Positions 8,621-18,002 of a DNA stretch of 64,000 nt are shown piece by piece; position 1 is the first letter of the stretch; the number at the start of each line of letters is the position of its first letter. The DNA is from Winogradskyella bathintestinalis (lineage in GTDB: Bacteria > Bacteroidota > Bacteroidia > Flavobacteriales > Flavobacteriaceae): assembly GCF_030407435.1 (NCBI RefSeq), contig NZ_JASDDK010000002.1, positions 776,702 to 840,701 on the forward strand, read 5' to 3'. A program made the translations under genes and the position numbers. The notes under the pieces were generated by a model. That model saw only the letters and a program-made list of their open reading frames with translations. It searched no databases and had not been told where the DNA came from.

Positions 8621-10924
8621 TTAATATAATTTAGATTTCGGACGATCTTCATCTTTTTCACCAAATTCCTTGTTGGGTTTATTTCCCATAACGAACTTTA
8701 AAGTACCACCTTTCATAATTTCCTTATGCGTAATAAATGCTTTTGTATGGTTTTTACCGTTTAAAGTCACCGACTGGATATAGATATTCTCTTTACTATT
8801 ATTTTCGGTTTTCACAGTAAACACTTTGTTTCCTTCTAATTTTATTGTTGCTTTATCAAATAAAGGCCTTCCAAAAACGTACATGCCATTGGCAGGATTT
8901 ACGGAATAGAATCCCATAGATGAAAGCACATACCAAGCAGACATCTGACCACAATCTTCATTTCCACTTAGTCCGTCTGGTTGGTCGGTATATAATTCAG
9001 TTAAGATATAATCTACATTGTCTGCAATTTTATATTGTGCTCCTGCATAAGCATACATGTAAGTGGTGTGATGACTTGGTTCGTTTCCATGAGCATATTG
9101 CCCTATTAAACCTGTAATATCAATTGAAGCACCTTCTTCTTGTTCTGAAGACATGCTAAATAATTCGTCTAATTTTTCAATATATGGCTTATCTCCTCCT
9201 AATAATTCTATTAAACCTTCTGGATCTTGAGGTACCAACCAAAGGTATTGCCACGCATTTCCTTCACAGTAATCATTGACTCTATGTTGAGCAGAAACCG
9301 GATCGAAAGGTGTTCTCCAAGAACCATCGGCAAGTTTTCCTCGCATAAAACGGGTTTCTTCATCAAAATAAGCCTTGTATCCTTTAGCGCGTTCTGCGAA
9401 GTATGCTGCATCTTCGGTTTTGCCTAATTTTTCTGCTAATTTAGAAATTGCCCAATCTGCAATGGCATATTCCATAGCGCTTGCTACAGATTCTGGCCCA
9501 TGGTCTGCAGGAATATATCCATACTTCATTAAATCCTTAACACCAGGCTCAAAATCACCTGTTGCAGAAACTTTAATAGCATTATAAACGCGCTCGCAAT
9601 CGATGCCTTCAAATCCTTTTAAGCAAGCATCAACCACCACAGGAATTGCAGAATAACCAGGCATAGTATTGGTTTCATTACCACGTAAATGCCAAACCGG
9701 AAGCTTTCCTTGTTGCTCAAAAATCGCCAACATTGAATTAACTATATCACTCATACGCTCAGGTTGCGTAATGGTATATAATGGATGAGCTGCCCTATAC
9801 GTATCCCAAAGTGAAAACAAGGTGTAGTTTGTAAAACCAGGATCATCGTACACCTTTTTATCAGTACCTCTATATTGCCCGTTAACATCGCTAAAGAGAT
9901 TCGGTGCAATCATCGTATGATACATCGCTGTATAGAATATTTTCTTCTTGCTTAAATCTGGTGTTTCAATCGTAATCTTTTCGAGCTCTTTATTCCATTT
10001 CTTATCGGCTTGTTCCGCTATTTTATCAAAATCCCAATGTGGTATTTCAGCTTCAATGTTTTCCAAAGCGTTTTCAGAACTTACAGGAGACACTCCTAGT
10101 TTCACATAAATGATTTCGTTTTCGGTGGTTTCAAATTCAAAGAAGCCTTTCATGTATTTGCCTTGCTTTTCAGTTCCTTTTACTCTATCATTTCTATCAT
10201 AAAGCACAACATTTGTTGCGGGTTTAGATAATACTAAAGTGAAATATTCTCTTTGATCCGCAGCCCAACCTTTTGAAAAACGATACCCTTCAAAAGTGGT
10301 TTCATTAATTTGTTTGATATATGTATCTACTGTGATATCGGAATTTCCTTCTGTTAAATCTATAATAACTCTAGCTTGCTTTGATTCCGGAAATGTATAT
10401 CTGTGCATTCCTACACGTTCAGTAGCAGTCAATTCTGCTTTAATATTGTAATCGTCTAAGACCACTGAGTAATAACCTGGTTTTGCCACTTCAGTATCTT
10501 TCGAATACAAAGATGCAAAGGCATCATTAGGATGATCTTGGTTTCCCGCCCAAATTTTACGTTTTCCAATCGATGGCATAACTATAAAATCTGATAAATC
10601 GGTCATTCCTGTTCCACTTAAATTTAAGTGAGTAAATCCTTTAATTATACTATCTGTATGATGATAAGAAGACGACCAATCCCAACCTTTATAAAAGTTA
10701 CTTGGACCAACTTGAACACCTCCGAAAGGTACATTTGCACCTACAAAAACATGCCCATGACCGCCAGAACCTATAAATGGATCTACATATTGTGTTAAGT
10801 TTTTGTCGGTATTTTTCTTCTTATTTGTTTTGTTATTTTTCGCACTCTGACATGAGGCAAGTGTACTAATTGCAATTAGTAATAAAAATGTGCATTTTTT
10901 GAAAAGCATTGTGTTCATAGTCAA
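8621..10924 (-). CDS. GH92 exo-alpha-mannosidase lipoprotein (second of three)
   Basis: The 767-residue product starts with a lipoprotein signal whose lipobox is STLASC, so it is probably tethered to the outer membrane or periplasmic face. It carries the standard GH92 blocks: YVDPFIGSGGHGHVF, HLNLSGTGM, AMEYAIADW with the candidate acid Glu, QYAHGNEPSHH, and GNEDCGQMSAWYVLSSMG with the conserved Asp. Two alternative in-frame Met codons (residues 3 and 6) precede the hydrophobic segment. It is separated from the flanking GH92 genes by 11 bp and 23 bp, so all three are expected to be co-transcribed. Confidence 0.93.
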   Translation of the reverse strand: MTMNTMLFKKCTFLLLIAISTLASCQSAKNNKTNKKKNTDKNLTQYVDPFIGSGGHGHVFVGANVPFGGVQVGPSNFYKGWDWSSSYHHTDSIIKGFTHLNLSGTGMTDLSDFIVMPSIGKRKIWAGNQDHPNDAFASLYSKDTEVAKPGYYSVVLDDYNIKAELTATERVGMHRYTFPESKQARVIIDLTEGNSDITVDTYIKQINETTFEGYRFSKGWAADQREYFTLVLSKPATNVVLYDRNDRVKGTEKQGKYMKGFFEFETTENEIIYVKLGVSPVSSENALENIEAEIPHWDFDKIAEQADKKWNKELEKITIETPDLSKKKIFYTAMYHTMIAPNLFSDVNGQYRGTDKKVYDDPGFTNYTLFSLWDTYRAAHPLYTITQPERMSDIVNSMLAIFEQQGKLPVWHLRGNETNTMPGYSAIPVVVDACLKGFEGIDCERVYNAIKVSATGDFEPGVKDLMKYGYIPADHGPESVASAMEYAIADWAISKLAEKLGKTEDAAYFAERAKGYKAYFDEETRFMRGKLADGSWRTPFDPVSAQHRVNDYCEGNAWQYLWLVPQDPEGLIELLGGDKPYIEKLDELFSMSSEQEEGASIDITGLIGQYAHGNEPSHHTTYMYAYAGAQYKIADNVDYILTELYTDQPDGLSGNEDCGQMSAWYVLSSMGFYSVNPANGMYVFGRPLFDKATIKLEGNKVFTVKTENNSKENIYIQSVTLNGKNHTKAFITHKEIMKGGTLKFVMGNKPNKEFGEKDEDRPKSKLY

Positions 10925-10935
10925 GGTTTATTTTA

Positions 10936-13080
10936 TTAATTATAGCTAGGTGAAATTGTGTTTTTTGCCCAATTTTTATTCGGCTTTTTAGCGGTTTTGA
11001 AATCTAATTCGCCACCACTTTTAATATCTTTCCAGTCTAACCAAGGTGTTTTTTGTTTTTTGCCGTTAAATTTTAAAGATTGAATATAATGCTGGTTTGT
11101 TGATCCTCCAGTAATTGTAAATTTCCCATCTGGAAGACTTAATGTTATTTTTTCAAATTGAGGAGCGTTTATAGAGAATCCTGCTACACCAGGAATCATT
11201 GGATATAAGCCCATTGAAGCATAGACATACCAAGCTCCCATGGTACCTAAATCATCATTACCTGGCAAACCTGTTGGTTTACTCGTGTACATCTCATCAA
11301 AAATTCGGTGGATTACTTCTGAAGTTTTATAAGGTTCATCTGTCCAATTATAAATCCATGGCACTTGGAAATCAGGTTCATTACCTGCCGCAAACCAATC
11401 CTCGTCATAAGATGCATCTAGTCTTTTAAACAAAATATCTAAACGATCTTCAGCAACTTCATTTCCACCAATAGTATCAATCAGTCCTTTTAAATTATAG
11501 GGCACCATCCAGAAATAGTTTTTATAAGTTGCTTCACGCCAATCGTGTTCAATATCCTTCCATTTTCCATTAGGATATCTAGAATTTAACCAGTTATTTT
11601 TTGGATTATAAATATTCTTCCAGTACTGAGATCGCTCTATAAAAAAGTCGGCATCCGCTTTATTGTCTAGTGCTTGCAACGCAAACTGCCCAATGGCAAA
11701 ATCAGCAGATGTATATTCTAACATCATGGATGCAAAAGTGTGCCCATCTCTTATGTATTCCGTTAAATGTGGTCTAATTTCTTGGTTTTGCGAACGTAAT
11801 AAAGGAATAGTTGCTCCACGTTTCATGTGTTTATAAGCATCTTCTAAATTAAAGTCAGTGGCGCCAAAAGCATAAGAATTAGCAATAAGTATTGCCGTTG
11901 GATCCCCTTGCATAATCCCAGTTTCGATATTCGCTAAAATCCAACGACCGTAACCTCCACTTTGATCGGCAAAATCGACCAACGATTGCATCATATCACT
12001 ACTTTCTTTAGGATATAACATGGCCAATAATTGGGCTTGCGTTCTGTAGGTATCCCAAACACTGAATGAGCTATATTGCGCTGCGCCCTTAGTTTTATAA
12101 ACCTGAAAATCAGCTCCCATATATTCACCATTAACATCGCTAACAATATTTGGATGAATTAAAGCGTGATATAAGTGCGTATAAAACTGAACGGACCGAT
12201 CTCTATTAGGTGTTTCAATAGCTATTTTAGACAAGTTTTCATTCCAAACATTTTCTGCATTGTTTTTATAGGTTTCAAACCCACCTTCAAGCTTACTGGC
12301 TTTTAAATTTTCCTTAGCATTTTTAACCGATACAAAAGAAATTGCAATTCTATAGTTCACTTCCGAATTATCCTTTGTATTGAACGTGAAAAAAGCTCCG
12401 GAATTTTTACCATAGCCGTGCAACGATTCTTTTAAAAGTGCATTGCCAATCCACGTGCCTTTTGTTTTAGCCTCTCTATCGAACTCAATCGCAAAATAGA
12501 TTCTATAAGGTGTTTTAGTTCCACAAAATTCCCCTCCATCTGCAAACCCTTCACAGGTTTTGTTAGATGTAATTTTAATCATGGCATTTTCTGTGAACGT
12601 AGAGCTGATACCAGATCCGATAATTACAGAACCTTGGTCATTATCATCGTTAAATTTAAATTTCGCTATACCTGAACGTGCATTTACAGTTAGTGCTGCT
12701 TCAGTTTTATCTTCCATAGTAACGGATAAAAAACCTGCATGCGCCTCATTAATAGTTTTATAAGGTTTAAAACCTTCCATATTATCTGGAGATTTCTCTA
12801 TGGTTCCGTTTAATGGCAATACGGGTACATTTCCCATATGAGGGCAGCCTGCTCCACTCAATTGATTTATAACAAAACCTTTTTGCGGTGAAAAAAAACT
12901 GGGTGTAAACTGAACCATCCCAAACGGATAAGAAGCGCCAATGTAATTATAACCACAGCCCAAACCACTGCCTTGAGAGCCAATTTCTGTATCAACGAGC
13001 TGCGCATATTGTTGCGCTTTTATAGTTGCGCAACTAAAAAATAGTACGGTAATGACAGTGCATAAATTTAACGATCTCAT
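10936..13080 (-). CDS. GH92 exo-alpha-mannosidase (first of three)
   Basis: This 714-residue member has a signal peptide ending near TIKAQ. It belongs to the shorter GH92 subgroup with VDTEIGSQGSGLG, INQLSGAGCPHMGNVP, MMLEYTSADF, AAGNEPDFQVPWIYNW and GNDDLGTMGAWYVYASMG. In place of the QYAHGNEP block it has AAGNEPDF, so its aglycone site differs from the other two. It follows a 138-bp gap holding a strong hairpin (13163-13196), which may set the ratio between the transport genes upstream and the enzyme genes downstream. Confidence 0.92.
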   Translation of the reverse strand: MRSLNLCTVITVLFFSCATIKAQQYAQLVDTEIGSQGSGLGCGYNYIGASYPFGMVQFTPSFFSPQKGFVINQLSGAGCPHMGNVPVLPLNGTIEKSPDNMEGFKPYKTINEAHAGFLSVTMEDKTEAALTVNARSGIAKFKFNDDNDQGSVIIGSGISSTFTENAMIKITSNKTCEGFADGGEFCGTKTPYRIYFAIEFDREAKTKGTWIGNALLKESLHGYGKNSGAFFTFNTKDNSEVNYRIAISFVSVKNAKENLKASKLEGGFETYKNNAENVWNENLSKIAIETPNRDRSVQFYTHLYHALIHPNIVSDVNGEYMGADFQVYKTKGAAQYSSFSVWDTYRTQAQLLAMLYPKESSDMMQSLVDFADQSGGYGRWILANIETGIMQGDPTAILIANSYAFGATDFNLEDAYKHMKRGATIPLLRSQNQEIRPHLTEYIRDGHTFASMMLEYTSADFAIGQFALQALDNKADADFFIERSQYWKNIYNPKNNWLNSRYPNGKWKDIEHDWREATYKNYFWMVPYNLKGLIDTIGGNEVAEDRLDILFKRLDASYDEDWFAAGNEPDFQVPWIYNWTDEPYKTSEVIHRIFDEMYTSKPTGLPGNDDLGTMGAWYVYASMGLYPMIPGVAGFSINAPQFEKITLSLPDGKFTITGGSTNQHYIQSLKFNGKKQKTPWLDWKDIKSGGELDFKTAKKPNKNWAKNTISPSYN

Positions 13081-13162
13081 AAAAATATAAATGTTTAAAT
13101 ACTTGTTTTTGAACAGTTTTATAGCACCCGAAAGGTTTATTAAACCTAACAGTTTAGCTTAT

Positions 13163-13196
13163 ATCAGTGCAATTTTTTAAAGAAAATTGCACTGAT
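13163..13196. terminator. Strong intercistronic stem-loop
   Basis: A perfect 14-bp inverted repeat (arms 13163-13176 and 13183-13196, loop of six bases) lies between the discoidin lipoprotein gene and the first GH92 gene. A smaller palindrome AGGTTTATTAAACCT sits just beyond it at 13133-13147. On the minus strand no T-run follows, so it may protect or process the upstream mRNA rather than terminate fully. Confidence 0.6.
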
Positions 13197-13218
13197 TATT
13201 AAAATTTTAATACATGAA

Positions 13219-14796
13219 TTATTCTATACTCAGCATTCTCCACTCACTTAGTTGAAAGAGTCCGTCCCCATTGTTTGCTGTAATAGATATGCGATAATAT
13301 TTATATGGTGTTGTAGAATTAAAAGTGTATTCTTTGGTTTCGTTTCTTTCAGCGAAGGTCTCATCTGTTCTGGTATCTAGATCTGTCCAAGTTGTTCCGT
13401 CATTTGAACCTGATAATGTCCAGTTTTTAGGATCTCTACCTGCTGCATCATTTCCTGACGTTAAGGTATATCGATTTGAAATTGCTGCATTAAAAAATTC
13501 TTGTTGTATCCAAAAATCTGTAGTGTAATTAAAAATTAAGAACTTAGTGTTGGTATCGCCATCAACGACTTTTAATGAACCTTCAGCTCCACCAGAACCA
13601 TCATTATTTTCAATGTTGACCGTTAGTGCTGTTAATAAATATTCTGTAAAATCAATCTGTGGAACATCTCTTTCATATAATCTCCATTCACTTAATTGGA
13701 ATAGTCCTTCGCCATTGTTTGCGGTTATAGACATACGATAATATTTATATGGCGTTGTAGAATCGAAAATATATTCTTTAGTTTCATTTCTACCAGAAAA
13801 GGACTCATTTGTTCTGGTATCTAAAGTGGACCAAGTTACTTGATCATTAGACCCAGCTAATGTCCAATTCTTTGGATCTCTACCAGGAGCATCATTTCCA
13901 GACGTTAAGGTATAGAAATTCACAACCCCTTCGCTAAGAAGTTCTTGTTGCATCCAAGAATCTGTAGAATAATCATACAAGTATTTAGTATTTAAATCTC
14001 CATCAATGACTTTTAATGAACCTTCAGAAGCCTCTGAACCTCCTCCGTTTTCATTACTAACACTAATTGTAGCGGCAAGCGTCCAATCTTTATTCAATCC
14101 GGACGTTGGTAAAGGTATTGGCAACTGATCTTGAACTACGTTTAAATCTACTGTATCAAAACCATTATCACCAGAAATGATTGTAGAAATAATTTCAATA
14201 TTACCTTCAGGTTTCCAATTTTCAATTAAAGTTGCAGAACTCTCTGGATCTACAACAGCTTCCGTCATCGTATCATCATTAGTTTCATAACGAACTAGTG
14301 TAGAAATCACGTATTCAGATTCTGCTTTATTGGCCCAAATAATAGAATCTCCAACTGCCGTCATTCTAAAATCTACAATCCTTCTTGCGGATTGTGCGTC
14401 AATGAAGACATCACCATAAGCTCTACCTGTTACGGTTTGCAGTACGGATTGATTGTTATTATTGTCCGTTGTATAAAGCTCAAACTCATAATTCTTTTCA
14501 GCTAAATTTTCAATGATGATTTCAAACTCTTCACCTGCATTCTCATCAATTGTGAATACTTGTGATTCATCTTCCCAAGTTACTGTAGCTTCACGAGAAT
14601 TCCCCAAGTATTGCGTAAGTCCAAGAATTTTAACTCGGTTAAACCCACTGCTGGTTTCAAGTGAATCTAATTTACCAGCATACACTTGTTCTCCATTGAG
14701 ATATTCTTCGTGAATAGAATCCATATCGTCACAACATATCATAGCAAAGCCTGCCATTAAAGCCATCACATATAATTTTAAAAATCTTATATTCAT
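13219..14796 (-). CDS. Surface lipoprotein with DUF4998-like region and two discoidin (F5/8C) domains
   Basis: The 525-residue protein has a lipoprotein signal with Cys at residues 21-22 (AMICCDD). Residues about 25-230 resemble the Ig-like DUF4998 region seen in SusCD-linked proteins. Two tandem F5/8-type-C modules follow (about 235-380 and 385-525); both carry GSLKVxDGDxNTK, YTLTSGNDAxGRDPKNWTL and TPYKYYRxSITANNG. The copies are so alike in protein and DNA that a recent internal duplication is likely. F5/8C modules bind carbohydrates, so this is probably an outer-membrane glycan-binding accessory in the position of SusE/SusF. It lies 21 bp after the preceding lipoprotein gene. Confidence 0.8.
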   Translation of the reverse strand: MNIRFLKLYVMALMAGFAMICCDDMDSIHEEYLNGEQVYAGKLDSLETSSGFNRVKILGLTQYLGNSREATVTWEDESQVFTIDENAGEEFEIIIENLAEKNYEFELYTTDNNNNQSVLQTVTGRAYGDVFIDAQSARRIVDFRMTAVGDSIIWANKAESEYVISTLVRYETNDDTMTEAVVDPESSATLIENWKPEGNIEIISTIISGDNGFDTVDLNVVQDQLPIPLPTSGLNKDWTLAATISVSNENGGGSEASEGSLKVIDGDLNTKYLYDYSTDSWMQQELLSEGVVNFYTLTSGNDAPGRDPKNWTLAGSNDQVTWSTLDTRTNESFSGRNETKEYIFDSTTPYKYYRMSITANNGEGLFQLSEWRLYERDVPQIDFTEYLLTALTVNIENNDGSGGAEGSLKVVDGDTNTKFLIFNYTTDFWIQQEFFNAAISNRYTLTSGNDAAGRDPKNWTLSGSNDGTTWTDLDTRTDETFAERNETKEYTFNSTTPYKYYRISITANNGDGLFQLSEWRMLSIE

Positions 14797-14817
14797 AATG
14801 TTTGATCTATTTATTAG

Positions 14818-16035
14818 TTATTCTGCGATTTCGCCCCAAAAAGACAGCTCTCCAATTACCGTATTGTCTATGTTACCCCAATTTTCAAGAATTTCGAAAC
14901 GGATATATCTAACTTCAACTAAATTATCTACATCAAATTCAAAATCTTCACCTTTACTTTGAAACTCTCTATCTTCAGCTGTAACTTGACCAACTGGCAA
15001 TCCTGAAGGTTTAAATGATTCGCACTGTTTTAACAATGTCCAACCTTCATTAGGGCTTGCGGAATTATAAGGTGGAAGGTCATTAACATCCGTAACTCCA
15101 TAAACATTGAAAATCTTAGGGTTACCATGTTTATATATTTCTTCTCCTGTACGTTGAAATAATTTGAAACGACTAAGTTTTACATTAACACCTAAATCTA
15201 TCGTTAAATAATGAGGAAGTGGTGTTGTACCGTTGGTGTGTCCACCATTCCATTGGCTATTAGATACATTGTCCCACATTTGCGTTTCGCCAAAAACATC
15301 ATTATCATGGTTAAAATCTTTATCGCCTTGTAGTGTAAATATTGAGAATAAGGTTTTTTCTAAATATTCATCTGGAATAGGTGTTACTTCAAAATATACT
15401 TTTTCAGAGACATTTTCCCAACGGTCTTCAATATATACCGCGAATTCAGTAAGTACAGCTGGGTACCCTCTAAAAGTATAATCCCCATCCGCTTGACTAG
15501 TAAAGAAAGATTCTCGATATACAAATTCACCTTGTGTTTCATCAAAAACTTCAATATTAATGGATACCTCAGCTTCTAAAGGATTTTCGAAAGCTATATT
15601 GATTCCACCATAAGCTACTTCACCCACTAAAGTTGGAAAAATAAGTTGTACCGGTGGAGTTAGAGGTGAGATTTCGACATTTGTTGGTGCAGAAAAATTT
15701 TCACCACGATCAACAGCATTAAGTGTAACATTGTATTCCCCAACTTGACCGAAACCTTCAATAACCAACGAATCTATTACTTGAGACACTCTCACTTCTC
15801 TAGACCTACCTCTATCATCGTTAAAACTTGCTTTAACATACAATAAGTCCACGTCTGCAGGTGGAGTGTAATAAATAACAGCACCACCTGGTCTATTGAC
15901 AACATTATCTACAGTTACCACACCTGGTGCATCTCCATCCGAGCCATAGGGCCCGTGAGAATCTTCGGCTTGACAGCCATAAATAATTAATGTTAATACT
16001 GCAATAAATACTGTAAGATTAATATACTTTTTCAT
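14818..16035 (-). CDS. SusE/F-position lipoprotein (DUF4959-DUF5126-DUF5000 type)
   Basis: The 405-residue product has a lipobox ending IIYGCQAED. After it come a DUF4959-like Ig segment (VVNRPGGAVIYYTPP), a middle DUF5126-like segment and a C-terminal DUF5000/discoidin-like jelly roll (HYLTIDLGVNVKLSRFKLF, VEVRYIRFEILENWG). This trio is typical of the gene directly after susD in many Bacteroidota glycan loci. It probably decorates the outer membrane near the SusCD complex and helps hold the glycan. It is 28 bp downstream of susD. Confidence 0.85.
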   Translation of the reverse strand: MKKYINLTVFIAVLTLIIYGCQAEDSHGPYGSDGDAPGVVTVDNVVNRPGGAVIYYTPPADVDLLYVKASFNDDRGRSREVRVSQVIDSLVIEGFGQVGEYNVTLNAVDRGENFSAPTNVEISPLTPPVQLIFPTLVGEVAYGGINIAFENPLEAEVSINIEVFDETQGEFVYRESFFTSQADGDYTFRGYPAVLTEFAVYIEDRWENVSEKVYFEVTPIPDEYLEKTLFSIFTLQGDKDFNHDNDVFGETQMWDNVSNSQWNGGHTNGTTPLPHYLTIDLGVNVKLSRFKLFQRTGEEIYKHGNPKIFNVYGVTDVNDLPPYNSASPNEGWTLLKQCESFKPSGLPVGQVTAEDREFQSKGEDFEFDVDNLVEVRYIRFEILENWGNIDNTVIGELSFWGEIAE

Positions 16036-16063
16036 ATCTATAATTTTTATTTTTTACTAACTA

Positions 16064-17992
16064 TTACCAACCTGGACTCTGAATTAAATTAGGGTTTCTA
16101 AGGATTTCATCTTGACTGATAGGCCATAAATAATCCTTAGTCAGGAAATCTCTGAAATAAATATTTTTTACCTGATAAAATGCATCAGTGTCCGCCCCAT
16201 TAATATTCCAACCTCTAATTGGTTTATTAAAATACTCACCTGCCATTTTCATTCTTCTAAGATCCCAATATCTTTGACCTTCAAAGGATAACTCTATACG
16301 TCTTTCTTGTCTGATAATATCTCTCATTCCTTCCTGAGTGGTAGGCTTGCCTGGATTATTAGAATAGGTTGCCCATGTTGTTACTAAATCTGAACCAACA
16401 TCTAAACCTGCTTTACGCCTTACTTTCTGAATGTATTCGTAAACCTCTGCATTAGGTGACCCATTAACCTCATTAGCAGCTTCTGCATGCATAAGATATA
16501 AATCACTCAATCTTATAATTGGAAATGTATAGCCCTCTACAGCCACATTGCCATCGACAATAATATTCTCATAATTTATTAACTTTTTAGTAAAGTAACC
16601 TGTTATTGAATAGATTTCAGCACCAACTTTACCAGAACGTTCACCTGCCTTTGCATTTAGCGCAGGGATATTTTCGATATCGTCAGTTTCTAAGGAAAAC
16701 CACTTTCCACCATCAAACCCAACTGAGGCATAAAAACGAGGTTCTCTATAAGTATGCAATTTGGCTGTTTCTGCATCGTTTTGTATATAATACTTATGAT
16801 CTTCAGCCATATCATCAGTTACTGAAACCACATCATAACGCTGACCATAGTCCCAGCTTGTATCCTCATCAATAGGGACTCCATTAACCGTATAATAATC
16901 TTCGACCATATTTAGAGTTGGAGCATGAGATTTTTTAGTAAAACCATATAGTTCTGAATGATCACTTGTCCAACGTGGTTGACACCAAGCTTGTAAATCT
17001 CCTGTCCAGTTTCTATCAACTCCCCAAATTTGTTCACGATTGAAACGGTCCGTAATAGTTGCACGTTGCGTTAATTCTTCACGTACTTCTTCACTAAGCT
17101 GACCAATTGGTAATAAGTCAGTAAATTCATAAAGGCCATGACCTGAAGATTCGGCCGTTAAAATAGCATCGAGACAAGCATCTCTTGCAGCCACCCATTT
17201 ATTTGCATCATAAGATTGGTTAACGAACGGTGTTCCATCTTCATCAATAAAACTAGCAAAATCGGTATTACCATTAAACAGTGGACTAGCCGACAACATT
17301 AGTGTTTTTGCTTTAATTGCTTTAGCTGCAGGTAACGTTAAACGACCATAATCGGTATTAATTGATGTTATATTCTGAAATAAGTTATCGCTCTCTATAA
17401 CCTCATCCAATAAACCTACAATATAATTTACGACATCATCTACGGAATCTCTTCTTACTTGTGTTTCTCCCGCACTAGCATCAACAGGCACATTTACATC
17501 TGTAATGGGTATTGGACCATACATACGTAATAACCAAAAATGATAAAAAGCTTTTAAAGTTTTAACTTCGGCAATCCATCGGTTTTTTTCAATTGTAGTC
17601 AATCCAGGTATATCTGTTAAGTTTTCTAGAAAAATGTTACAATCTCTAATAGCAACGAACATATTGTTAGCACCTCTGCCTCCTCCCCAATAATTTAGGT
17701 AAGGATTTGTAGAGTTTTGCAACCCTTTGGCCAAGCGAAAACTTGTTTCATTAGTAACATAAAAGTCATTTTCAGTATAATACCATACCTCATCACCTGC
17801 CAGCATTGCAAAATTCTGTTCAATATTTGCATGATGCGGCACATAACTGTAACATGTTGCTAAAAACTGTTCTGCAGTAGCTCTATTATTAAAAACAATT
17901 TCTATAGTCGCCAAATTATCTGGAACAACCTCTAAATAGTCGCTACAACTTGACATTATAATTATTAATACAACTGCGATATATTTTCTCAT
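16064..17992 (-). CDS. susD: SusD/RagB-family glycan-binding lipoprotein
   Basis: The chosen start at 17992 gives MRKYIAVVLIIIMSSCSDYLE, a clean lipoprotein signal with Cys at residue 16; an earlier in-frame Met (18022) would overlap the SusC stop and spoil the signal. The 642-residue protein has the SusD N-terminus (DYLEVVPDNLATIE), the TPR-like helical core and the C-terminal RagB blocks VRRKAGLD, IRQERRIELSFEGQRYWDLRRMKM and a final DEILRNPNLIQSPGW. It acts as the lid of the SusC channel on the cell surface and binds the target glycan. Its start is 10 bp after the susC stop. Confidence 0.95.
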   Translation of the reverse strand: MRKYIAVVLIIIMSSCSDYLEVVPDNLATIEIVFNNRATAEQFLATCYSYVPHHANIEQNFAMLAGDEVWYYTENDFYVTNETSFRLAKGLQNSTNPYLNYWGGGRGANNMFVAIRDCNIFLENLTDIPGLTTIEKNRWIAEVKTLKAFYHFWLLRMYGPIPITDVNVPVDASAGETQVRRDSVDDVVNYIVGLLDEVIESDNLFQNITSINTDYGRLTLPAAKAIKAKTLMLSASPLFNGNTDFASFIDEDGTPFVNQSYDANKWVAARDACLDAILTAESSGHGLYEFTDLLPIGQLSEEVREELTQRATITDRFNREQIWGVDRNWTGDLQAWCQPRWTSDHSELYGFTKKSHAPTLNMVEDYYTVNGVPIDEDTSWDYGQRYDVVSVTDDMAEDHKYYIQNDAETAKLHTYREPRFYASVGFDGGKWFSLETDDIENIPALNAKAGERSGKVGAEIYSITGYFTKKLINYENIIVDGNVAVEGYTFPIIRLSDLYLMHAEAANEVNGSPNAEVYEYIQKVRRKAGLDVGSDLVTTWATYSNNPGKPTTQEGMRDIIRQERRIELSFEGQRYWDLRRMKMAGEYFNKPIRGWNINGADTDAFYQVKNIYFRDFLTKDYLWPISQDEILRNPNLIQSPGW

Positions 17993-18002
17993 TTTTCTTT
18001 TT

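Noticed and set aside
7100..9587. Several 60-80-codon ORFs inside the GH92 genes on either strand
   Set aside because: They are shadows of conserved GH92 coding sequence.
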